From assembly GCA_937859855.1 (NCBI GenBank), contig CALMAR010000269.1, forward strand, positions 1 to 12,302: a stretch of DNA of 12,302 bases, written 5' to 3'. Source of the stretch: an uncultured Kineosporia sp. GTDB taxonomy: Bacteria; Actinomycetota; Actinomycetes; Actinomycetales; Kineosporiaceae. Both the position numbers and the translations under genes were made by a program. Under the pieces are notes generated by a model. That model searched no databases. It was given only the letters and a program-made list of their open reading frames with translations, and was not told where the DNA came from. Below are positions 6,574 through 12,302 of the stretch, piece by piece (the first letter of the stretch is position 1; each line of letters begins with the position of its first letter).

Positions 6574-6784
6574 CAACCGCGATCCGCTCCTGACCGTCGA
6601 CCAGGCCGGGGAGCTGCTCGGCACCGGCCCGAGGTTCCCCCGGCGGCTGATCGCGGAACGGCGCATCCGGTTCGTGCGAGTGGGCCGCCACGTCCGCATC
6701 CCCGAGTCTGCGCTGATCGAGTACATCTCCGCCGCGACCGTCGAGCCTCGGCCGCGTCCGGCTCAGCCGAAGTGGGTGGCCTGA
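6563..6784 (+). CDS. xis: Excisionase, MerR-like helix-turn-helix DNA-binding protein
   Basis: Protein of 73 residues with one winged-helix domain: LLTVDQAGELLGTGPRFPRRLIAERRI (helix-turn-helix, about 9-35), then the wing FVRVGRHVRIPESALIEYI (37-55) typical of excisionase-family domains. Such proteins bend DNA at the attachment arms and push the integrase toward excision. ATG 6563 is preceded by GGAAGGGAG (6545-6553). The gene starts 11 bases inside the rep 3' end, and its stop shares TGATG with the integrase start, so rep-xis-int are probably co-translated as in pSAM2. Confidence 0.88.
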   Translation: MEGNNRDPLLTVDQAGELLGTGPRFPRRLIAERRIRFVRVGRHVRIPESALIEYISAATVEPRPRPAQPKWVA

Positions 6785-7944
6785 TGCCCGGCCGCAGACG
6801 TTTCGGCAACATGCGCAAGCTGCCCTCGGATCGCTGGCAGGCGAGCTATCTCGACCCGGACGGCGTGCGTCGTCCCGGCCCCGAGACCTTCGCCACGAAG
6901 CGGGAGGCGGAGCAGTGGCTGAACTACACCGAAACTCAGCTCTTGCAAGGGAACTGGCGCAACCCTGACGACGCGAGGGTGACCCTCTCGGACTTCGGCG
7001 CGCGCTGGGTCAGGGAACGTCCCGGGCTGCGGCCGAGAACCCTCGACCTGTATCGCTCGCTGTTCCGGCTGCACATCGAGCCGAGACTCGGGGCGCTGAC
7101 GCTGATCGAGGTCACCCCGGCGGCGGTCCGGTCCTGGCGGTCCTACTTGCTGGCCAACAGTCGATCCGAGACAGTCACGGCCAAGGCGTACCGGCTGCTC
7201 CGCGCGATCATGATGACCGCTGTCGATGACGGGATCGTCACCCGCAACCCCTGCCGGATCACTGGGGCAGGCAGCGAATCCGCACCCGAGCGGCCGGTCT
7301 TAACCGTGGCGCAGGTGGTCGACCTGGGGGAGCGGCTGCCCAAGCCGTACGGGCTGATGGCCGTTACGGCCACTTTCGGCAGTCTCCGGTGGGGTGAGGT
7401 CACCGCGCTTCGCCGCTGCGATGTCGACACGACCATCGGCACGGTGTGGGTCCGGTCGGCCTTCTCGCGCACCTACAACGGCCGAGCTGTTCGCGGGCCG
7501 GTCAAGTCGCGGGCCGGTGTGCGGGCCGTCGCTCTGCCGACTCCGATTGCCGTCAACCTCGCCGAGCATCTGGACGCGATGGAGGCGAAGGAGAATGAGG
7601 CGCTGATCTTCCCGGGCGACAAGGGCGGCCCGCTGAGCCGGAACAACTTTAACGGGCGCGTGAGCTGGACCAAGCACGTCGCAGCCATCGGGCTACCGGG
7701 CCTGCACTTCCACGATCTGCGGCACACCGGGAACACCTTCGCGGCCGAGTCCGGCGCAACCCTGCGGGACCTGATGAGCCGGATGGGCCACGACAGCATG
7801 CGGGCGGCGCTGATCTACCAGCACCGAACCCAGGGCGGTGACCAGCGCATCGCGAGGGCGATGGAGGACCTGTTGAAGCGGCACGACGACCATGACGAAG
7901 ACCCAGACAACGGCGCCTCCGGCGCTCCTGTCCCGGCGAGCTAG
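6784..7944 (+). CDS. int: Site-specific tyrosine integrase
   Basis: Protein of 386 residues. The N-terminal part (about 1-60) carries the AP2-like/arm-binding region (QASYLDPDGVRR), and a SAM-like core-binding domain lies at about 65-165. The catalytic domain has the full set: R202 (SLRWGE), K241 (VKSRAG), H310 and R313 (HDLRHT), H336 (MGHDS) and nucleophile Y345 (IYQH). It should recombine the element with the tRNA-Gly 3' end. ATG 6784 overlaps the xis stop. GTG 6772 would add four residues but lies within xis. Codon 173 is TTA (7300-7302), rare in such genomes. The stop overlaps the first of two repeats that may be arm-type binding sites. Confidence 0.93.
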   Translation: MPGRRRFGNMRKLPSDRWQASYLDPDGVRRPGPETFATKREAEQWLNYTETQLLQGNWRNPDDARVTLSDFGARWVRERPGLRPRTLDLYRSLFRLHIEPRLGALTLIEVTPAAVRSWRSYLLANSRSETVTAKAYRLLRAIMMTAVDDGIVTRNPCRITGAGSESAPERPVLTVAQVVDLGERLPKPYGLMAVTATFGSLRWGEVTALRRCDVDTTIGTVWVRSAFSRTYNGRAVRGPVKSRAGVRAVALPTPIAVNLAEHLDAMEAKENEALIFPGDKGGPLSRNNFNGRVSWTKHVAAIGLPGLHFHDLRHTGNTFAAESGATLRDLMSRMGHDSMRAALIYQHRTQGGDQRIARAMEDLLKRHDDHDEDPDNGASGAPVPAS

Positions 7945-7962
7945 TTGCACGCGGGTTGCACG
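7944..7962 (+). repeat. Direct repeat GTTGCACG x2, candidate integrase/Xis arm sites
   Basis: GTTGCACG occurs at 7944-7951 and 7955-7962, spaced 11 bases, about one DNA turn. It lies between int and the tRNA target, where arm-type sites of tyrosine integrases normally sit. The reverse-oriented CTTGCATC near 7990-7997 may be a third, weaker copy. Binding is inferred. Confidence 0.4.
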
Positions 7963-8035
7963 AACCGGGCAAGCCGGGCGCTCAGTCTCAGATGCAAGAT
8001 CGGTCTAACCGGCTTCTGACCTGCAGGGGAGAGGT

Positions 8036-8080
8036 TGGAGCGGGTGACCGGGATCGAACCGGCATGACCAGCTTGGAAGG
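8036..8080. other. Probable attachment site (att) in the 3' half of tRNA-Gly
   Basis: The integrase gene points to this tRNA 3' half, and AICEs typically recombine in a tRNA 3' segment from the anticodon or T-loop to the acceptor, which the element restores. The segment here runs from the 3' CCA to the anticodon arm. Its partner copy was looked for in bases 1-227 and not found, so the exact core is unknown. Confidence 0.5.
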
Positions 8081-8109
8081 CTGGGGCTCTACCATTGAGC
8101 TACACCCGC
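8036..8109 (-). tRNA. tRNA-Gly (anticodon UCC)
   Basis: On the minus strand the acceptor GCGGGTG pairs with CACCCGC. The D-arm GCTC..GAGC, anticodon stem CCAGC/GCTGG with loop CTTCCAA (anticodon TCC) and T-arm with TTCGATC are all present. The discriminator is T, and CCA is encoded at 8036-8038. The body is 71 nucleotides plus CCA. It is the likely integration target, and its 3' half would be supplied by the element side. Confidence 0.95.
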
Positions 8110-8229
8110 GCGGCTTCGAGCAGAGCCGACGATCCACGATATCCGACCTCGGCGGTGTCCGGGCGGACCCCGACGTGCCCGGCGTCCGGCCAAGTAGTCT
8201 GATCCAGGCGGTCCCACGCAGGACCGTCG

Positions 8230-8303
8230 CGGGGTGTGGCGCAGCTTGGTAGCGCGTCCGCTTTGGGAGCGGAAGGCCCCCGGTTCGAATCCGGGTACCC
8301 CGA
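8230..8303 (+). tRNA. tRNA-Pro (anticodon UGG)
   Basis: Acceptor CGGGGTG pairs with TACCCCG (one G-U). D-arm, anticodon stem TCCGC/GCGGA with loop TTTGGGA (anticodon TGG, 8264-8266), and T-arm GGTTCGAATCC are present. The length is 74 nucleotides with discriminator A. No CCA is encoded, unlike the neighbouring tRNA-Gly. It is divergent from that gene. Confidence 0.95.
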
Positions 8304-8439
8304 CGACGCGCGTGGTCCACCGCGTCCTGTGGCGAAGCTACGATGGCCGGTGGCCACGGAGCGCCATGGTGCGGTCGGCCACAGGCCCTGCTGTCCCGCC
8401 GTCCGGCACCCGAAGCAGTCCAGTCCAGGAGACAACGAA

Positions 8440-9855
8440 GTGAAGAGCGCCGTCGAGACCCTCAATCCGACCCGGGTCAAGCTGACCGTCGAGGTGCCGT
8501 ACGACGAACTCAGGCCGAGCATGGACGAGGCCTACAAGACGATCGGCAGCCAGGTCGTCGTCCCCGGCTTCCGCAAGGGCAAGGTGCCGCCGAGGATCAT
8601 CGACCAGCGGTTCGGCCGCGGCGTCGTCCTGGAGGAGGCGGTGAACAAGGCGCTGCCGGGGTTCTACCTGCAGGCCGTCGAGGAGAGCGCGGTCCGCCCG
8701 CTGGGCCAGCCGGAGGTCGACGTCACCGAGGTGCCCGACCCGACGGCCGGCGGCGAGTTGAAGTTCACCGCCGAGGTCGACGTTCGCCCGCACTTCGACC
8801 TGCCGGAACTGGACGGCGTCGCGGTGACCGTGGAGGACCTGGTCGTCGGCGACGAGCAGATAGATGAGCGGCTGACCAGCCTGCGGGAGCGGTTCGGCAG
8901 CCTGAGGACGGTGGACCGGCCCGCGGCCGAGGGCGACTTCCTCAGCATCGATCTGAAGGCCGAGGTCGACGGCGAGGAGATCGACAGCGTCACGGGCATC
9001 TCCTACCAGGTCGGCTCCGGCGAGATGCTGGCGGGTATGGACGACGTCCTGCCGGGCCTCAGCGCGGGGGAGACCACCACCTACACCACCCCGCTGGCCG
9101 GTGGCGACCGGGCCGGCCAGGACTCGCTGGTGACGATCACCGTACAGGCTGTCAAGGAGCGGGAGCTGCCCGAGCCCGACGACGAGTTCGCCCAGCTGGC
9201 AAGCGAGTTCGACACCATGGACGAGCTGCGCACGAGCCTGGCGGAGCAGGCCGAGCAGGTGGCGCGCTATCAGCAGGGTCTGCAGGCCCGTGAGCGGCTG
9301 CTGGACACGCTGCTGGAGGCCGTCGAGATCCCGGTGCCGGACGCACTGATCGCCGCCGAGGTCAAGCAGCACCTGGAGAACGAGGGCAAGGCCGAGGACG
9401 ACCCGCACGGGGAGGAGGTCCAGCGGGATGCGCGCAAGCAGTTCCAGGCGCAGATGCTGCTGGACGCGATCGCGGAGAAGCAGGAGGTCCCGGTCTCGCA
9501 GCAGGAGCTGATCGAGTACCTGCTGGCCAGTGCCCAGCAGTACCGGATGGACCCGAACGAGTTCATCAAGGCGGTCGACGAGGCCGGCCAGGTGCCCCAG
9601 ATGGTCAGCGAGGTGCAGCGGCGCAAGGCCCTGGCCACGGTGCTGGAGCGGGCAACCATCACCGACGAGTCGGGCAACGCCATCGACCTGGAGACGCTGT
9701 TCCCGCAGCCCGACGAGCCGGAGTCCGCACCGGACGCGGACGACGGCGCGCAGGTGGGCGCAGAGAACGACGAGCGGGGGGACGACGAGCCGGCACCGGT
9801 CGCGACCGTCCCGCCGTCCAGCGACCCGGCCGCACTGCCGAACCTCTCGATCTGA
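8440..9855 (+). CDS. tig: Trigger factor, ribosome-associated chaperone and peptidyl-prolyl isomerase
   Basis: Protein of 471 residues. The N-terminal ribosome-binding domain carries the signature GFRKGKVPP (43-51, with F44-R45-K46 as in E. coli). An FKBP-like isomerase domain (about 155-240) and the helical chaperone arms follow. The tail after about 425 is acidic and disordered, a common actinobacterial extension. GTG 8440 is preceded by AGGAG at 8427-8431 (spacing 8) and starts the normal family N-terminus MKSAVETL. Longer in-frame reading would run into tRNA-Pro. It docks at the ribosome exit tunnel and folds nascent chains. Its place before clpP1-clpP2-clpX is the conserved bacterial order. 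Confidence 0.97.
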   Translation: MKSAVETLNPTRVKLTVEVPYDELRPSMDEAYKTIGSQVVVPGFRKGKVPPRIIDQRFGRGVVLEEAVNKALPGFYLQAVEESAVRPLGQPEVDVTEVPDPTAGGELKFTAEVDVRPHFDLPELDGVAVTVEDLVVGDEQIDERLTSLRERFGSLRTVDRPAAEGDFLSIDLKAEVDGEEIDSVTGISYQVGSGEMLAGMDDVLPGLSAGETTTYTTPLAGGDRAGQDSLVTITVQAVKERELPEPDDEFAQLASEFDTMDELRTSLAEQAEQVARYQQGLQARERLLDTLLEAVEIPVPDALIAAEVKQHLENEGKAEDDPHGEEVQRDARKQFQAQMLLDAIAEKQEVPVSQQELIEYLLASAQQYRMDPNEFIKAVDEAGQVPQMVSEVQRRKALATVLERATITDESGNAIDLETLFPQPDEPESAPDADDGAQVGAENDERGDDEPAPVATVPPSSDPAALPNLSI

Positions 9856-9870
9856 CCCGCGGCAGCTCTT

Positions 9871-9918
9871 GACGATCAACTAGTGCGGGCCCAGCAGCAC
9901 CGGGATTCCTTGATCGTC
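9871..9918. repeat. Inverted repeat after tig
   Basis: GACGATCAA (9871-9879) and TTGATCGTC (9910-9918) are perfect 9-base inverted arms 30 bases apart, starting 16 bases after the tig stop. They could form the stem of a terminator or bind a regulator of the clpP operon. There is no T-run. Confidence 0.4.
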
Positions 9919-9945
9919 GCACTTTCGGGGGTGCGGCGGCCGGTG

Positions 9946-9962
9946 GTGCGCCCACAGCGAAC
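9946..9962. promoter_or_regulatory. Candidate ClgR box upstream of clpP1
   Basis: GTGCGC-CCACA-GCGAAC: 6-base arms with a 5-base spacer and one mismatch. The core CGCCCACAGCG fits the actinobacterial ClgR consensus CGCYNANRGCG at every position. ClgR activates clpP1P2 in Corynebacterium, Streptomyces and Mycobacterium. It lies about 120 bases before the clpP1 start. Confidence 0.6.
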
Positions 9963-10080
9963 AACCCTCGGTTAGGGAGGATGACGGGCCGTCGTGCACG
10001 TTACTGTCGAAGCACCGGGTGACGTGCCCGGGCGACCCCGGCTCTCGGGGTCAGGCGCGAACACAATGGGGAGCGACACC

Positions 10081-10734
10081 GTGAGCAACCTGATCGTTCC
10101 AGGTTCGGGCGCCTTCGAGGCCGCCGACCCGACGGTCGCGCGCTCGGCGCCGGCCGGCATGGGCTATGACGAGCACATCTACAACCGCCTGCTCAAGGAC
10201 CGGATCGTCTTCCTCGGCTCCGAGGTCCGCGACGACAACTCCAACGCGATCTGCGCTCAGATGCTGCTGCTCGCCGCGGAGGACCCGGACAAGGACATCT
10301 ACCTCTACATCAACTCGCCCGGCGGCTCGGTCACGGCCGGCATGGCCATCTACGACACCATGCAGTTCATCTCCTGCGACGTCGCCACGGTGGTGATGGG
10401 CCTGGCCGCGTCGATGGGCCAGTTCCTGCTCACCGCCGGCGCCAAGGGCAAGCGCTACGCCCTGCCGCACGCCCGCGTGATGATGCACCAGCCGCTCGGC
10501 GGCATCGGCGGCACCGCCACCGACATCAAGATCCAGGCCGAGCAGATCCTGCACATCAAGCGGCAGATGGCCGAGCTGATCGCCGGGCACAGCGGGCAGA
10601 CCGTCGAGACGATCGAACAGGATTCCGACCGCGACCGCTGGTTCACCTCGCAGGAGGCCTCCGACTACGGCCTGGTCGACCACGTCGTCCGCTCCGCCCG
10701 CGACGTCAGCGGCGGCGGCGGCACCGGCGCCTGA
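10081..10734 (+). CDS. clpP1: ATP-dependent Clp protease proteolytic subunit 1
   Basis: Protein of 217 residues with the ClpP fold and a complete serine-protease triad: S111 (GLAASMGQF), H136 (MMHQPLGG) and D185 (DSDRDRW). The S-H and H-D distances of 25 and 49 equal those of E. coli ClpP. GTG 10081 is chosen because GGGGAG (10068-10073) lies 7 bases upstream. ATG 10066 and GTG 9994 are in frame but lack this site. The first 25 residues are a short variable leader that may be processed. In actinobacteria ClpP1 and ClpP2 form a mixed tetradecamer that works with ClpX or ClpC. It is followed after 46 bases by clpP2. Confidence 0.96.
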   Translation: MSNLIVPGSGAFEAADPTVARSAPAGMGYDEHIYNRLLKDRIVFLGSEVRDDNSNAICAQMLLLAAEDPDKDIYLYINSPGGSVTAGMAIYDTMQFISCDVATVVMGLAASMGQFLLTAGAKGKRYALPHARVMMHQPLGGIGGTATDIKIQAEQILHIKRQMAELIAGHSGQTVETIEQDSDRDRWFTSQEASDYGLVDHVVRSARDVSGGGGTGA

Positions 10735-10780
10735 CCGCCGTCGTCCCGCCCTTTCCGGTTGCAATCACAGGAGTTACCCG

Positions 10781-11437
10781 ATGACTGATCTGACCCCGAC
10801 CGGGCGCTATGTCCTTCCCCAGTTCGAGGAGCGGACCGCCTACGGCTTCAAGCGCCTCGACCCGTACACGAAGCTCTTCGAGGACCGCATCATCTTCCTC
10901 GGCGTGCAGGTGGACGACGCCTCGGCCGACGACATCATGGCGCAGCTGATCGTCCTGGAAAGTCAGGATCCGGACCGCGACATCACGATGTACATCAATT
11001 CTCCGGGCGGGTCGTTCACCGCCCTCACGGCGATCTACGACACCATGCTGTACGTGAAGCCGGACATCCAGACCGTCTGCCTCGGTCAGGCCGCCTCGGC
11101 GGCGGCGGTCCTGCTCGCGGCCGGGACGAAGGGCAAGCGGCTGGCGCTGCCGAACGCGCGGGTGCTGATCCACCAGCCGGCGATGGCCGGCAGCGACTAC
11201 GGGCAGGCCTCGGACATCGAGATCCAGGCGAACGAGGTGCTGCGGATGCGCACCTGGTTGGAGGACACGATCGCCTTCCACACCAGCAAGGACTCCGAGC
11301 AGGTGCGCAAGGACATCGAGCGTGACAAGATCCTGACAGCATCGCAAGCGGTGGATTACGGACTGGTCGACCAGGTTCTGGGCAGCCGGAAGGGGACCCA
11401 GTCAGTCACCCCTCCGGATGCTCCGGACGTTTCCTGA
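10781..11437 (+). CDS. clpP2: ATP-dependent Clp protease proteolytic subunit 2
   Basis: Protein of 218 residues. Triad S106 (GQAASAAAV), H131 (LIHQPAM) and D182 (IERDKIL), where the H-D spacing is two longer than in ClpP1, as expected for the P2 paralogue. AGGAG precedes ATG 10781 with good spacing. The N-terminus [31 protein letters not shown] is the usual ClpP2 opening. It forms the second ring of the mixed ClpP1P2 particle that degrades proteins unfolded by ClpX or ClpC1. It is probably co-transcribed with clpP1. An inverted repeat overlaps its stop codon. Confidence 0.96.
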   Translation: MTDLTPTGRYVLPQFEERTAYGFKRLDPYTKLFEDRIIFLGVQVDDASADDIMAQLIVLESQDPDRDITMYINSPGGSFTALTAIYDTMLYVKPDIQTVCLGQAASAAAVLLAAGTKGKRLALPNARVLIHQPAMAGSDYGQASDIEIQANEVLRMRTWLEDTIAFHTSKDSEQVRKDIERDKILTASQAVDYGLVDQVLGSRKGTQSVTPPDAPDVS

Positions 11438-11454
11438 CGCGACACTGCGCGTCA
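11435..11454. repeat. Inverted repeat at the clpP2 stop
   Basis: TGACGCG and CGCGTCA are perfect 7-base arms with a 6-base spacer. The first arm contains the clpP2 stop codon. It could be a weak hairpin separating clpP2 from clpX or an operator. The spacer is one base too long for a ClgR box. Confidence 0.4.
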
Positions 11455-11556
11455 TGCCGCTGACAGGATGGGCCGCGTGGCGTTGAATGGAGCAGGGCCC
11501 GGCTAGGCGTTGCTGTGAGGCGCCGAGCCGGTGGCCCCCCGAAGGAAGGACTGCGC

Positions 11557-12302
11557 GTGGCCCGCATCGGAGACGGTGGCGACTTGTTGAAGTGCTCTTT
11601 CTGCGGAAAGAGCCAGAAACAGGTCAAGAAACTGATCGCAGGCCCAGGGGTGTACATCTGCGACGAGTGCATCGATCTCTGCAATGAGATCATCGAGGAG
11701 GAACTGGCCGAGGCCAGCGACCTCGGCCTCGTCGAACTGCCCAAACCCAGGGAGATCTTCGAGTTCCTCGAGGCCTACGTGGTGGGCCAGGAGTCGGCGA
11801 AGAAGTCGCTTGCCGTCGCCGTGTACAACCACTACAAGCGGATCCAGGCGGGCGAGCCGGGTCGGCGCAACGACGAACCGGTCGAGATCGCCAAGTCCAA
11901 CATCCTGCTGATCGGGCCCACCGGCTGCGGCAAGACCTACCTGGCGCAGACCCTGGCACGGATGCTCAACGTGCCCTTCGCGATCGCCGACGCCACCGCG
12001 CTGACCGAGGCCGGGTACGTCGGGGAGGACGTCGAGAACATCCTGCTCAAGCTGATCCAGGCGGCGGACTACGACGTCAAGAAGGCCGAGACCGGGATCA
12101 TCTACATCGACGAGGTCGACAAGATCGCCCGCAAGTCGGAGAACCCGTCGATCACCCGGGACGTGTCCGGCGAGGGCGTGCAGCAGGCGCTGCTGAAGAT
12201 CCTGGAAGGCACCACCGCGAGCGTGCCACCACAGGGTGGCCGCAAGCACCCGCACCAGGAGTTCATCCAGATCGACACCACCAACGTGCTGTTCATCGTC
12301 GG
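11557..12302 (+). CDS. clpX: ClpX, AAA+ unfoldase of the Clp protease (5' part, runs off the window)
   Basis: The first 248 residues are present. The N-terminal zinc-binding domain has C13-x2-C16 and C35-x2-C38. The AAA+ module has Walker A GPTGCGKT (120-127, K126), pore loop GYVG (153-156) and Walker B IIYIDE (D185/E186). The Cys in Walker A is normal for actinobacterial ClpX. GTG 11557 is supported by GAAGGAAGGA ending 6 bases upstream. ClpX recognises tagged substrates, unfolds them with ATP and feeds them to ClpP1P2. It begins 119 bases after clpP2, so it may have its own promoter. The rest of the gene is beyond the right edge. Confidence 0.96.
   Translation, partial: MARIGDGGDLLKCSFCGKSQKQVKKLIAGPGVYICDECIDLCNEIIEEELAEASDLGLVELPKPREIFEFLEAYVVGQESAKKSLAVAVYNHYKRIQAGEPGRRNDEPVEIAKSNILLIGPTGCGKTYLAQTLARMLNVPFAIADATALTEAGYVGEDVENILLKLIQAADYDVKKAETGIIYIDEVDKIARKSENPSITRDVSGEGVQQALLKILEGTTASVPPQGGRKHPHQEFIQIDTTNVLFIV

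Larger units (their letters stand above)
1..8035. mobile_element. pSAM2-like actinomycete integrative and conjugative element (AICE), left end not in window
   Basis: The gene set matches the AICE module: Nudix (Pif-like), GntR repressor (KorSA-like), Pra-like activator, FtsK-like translocase, RepSA-type initiator, Xis and tyrosine integrase, in one compact block. The integrase gene ends about 90 bases from the 3' end of a minus-strand tRNA-Gly, the usual AICE target. Beyond this tRNA the genes are chromosomal housekeeping (tRNA-Pro, tig, clp). Bases 1-227 contain no repeat of the tRNA end, so the left junction is probably further left and the element is probably slightly longer than shown. 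The left limit given is the window edge, not a mapped boundary. All modules look intact except for the small gene lying across the 5' end of rep. Confidence 0.87.

Noticed and set aside
1850..6860. Exact GACCCGGA octamers (1850, 6541, 6853 and reverse copies) as a transfer recognition site
   Set aside because: They are scattered, not clustered, and lie in codons that are common in this GC-rich DNA. A few copies are expected by chance.
8338..9879. Long minus-strand open frame (513 codons) across tig
   Set aside because: It is a shadow of the unmistakable trigger factor gene. The sequence is Leu/Arg/Val-rich and of low complexity.
1..12302. CRISPR array, insertion sequence or toxin-antitoxin pair
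   Set aside because: No regular repeat-spacer pattern, no transposase and no recognisable toxin or antitoxin domains were seen on either strand.

Overview
The window comes from a high-G+C actinomycete. G+C is near 70% with strongly GC-biased third codon positions. It holds the actinobacterial tig-clpP1-clpP2-clpX core cluster and a pSAM2-type actinomycete integrative and conjugative element (AICE). The genus cannot be read from the sequence alone.

Layout. Bases 1-227 hold no gene I can support and no copy of the tRNA-Gly end, so the left attachment site is probably to the left of the window. From 228 to about 8035 lies the mobile element. It starts with a Nudix hydrolase (minus strand, Pif-like) and a divergent GntR/UTRA repressor (KorSA-like). 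A long plus-strand gene train follows: Pra-like activator, zinc-ribbon protein, FtsK/SpoIIIE-like DNA translocase (TraSA-like), a one-helix membrane protein, an unknown 71-residue protein, RepSA-type replication initiator, excisionase and tyrosine integrase. Most neighbours overlap at TGATG or GTGA junctions, so translation is probably coupled. The integrase points at the 3' end of a minus-strand tRNA-Gly(UCC), the likely integration site. Next come tRNA-Pro(UGG) and the chromosomal genes tig, clpP1, clpP2 and the first part of clpX, which runs off the right end.

How the element probably works. The GntR repressor has a candidate inverted-repeat operator in its divergent promoter region and a related one between the -35 and -10 of the pra-like promoter. 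This matches the pSAM2 logic, in which KorSA silences Pra and Pra turns on rep, xis and int. Xis and Int excise the element, Rep copies it by rolling circle, the FtsK-like protein moves double-stranded DNA to the recipient, and the Nudix protein is the likely conjugal immunity factor.

The oddest place is 4624-4894. A small two-helix membrane-protein gene lies on the minus strand exactly where the 5' end of rep should be. Codon-position G+C shows that the minus strand, not the rep frame, carries the coding signal there. It looks like a foreign cassette inserted into the rep N-terminus. Other second-look items are a strong tandem hairpin after the pra-like gene, a ClgR-type box before clpP1, paired repeats at the end of int, and a TTA codon in int.
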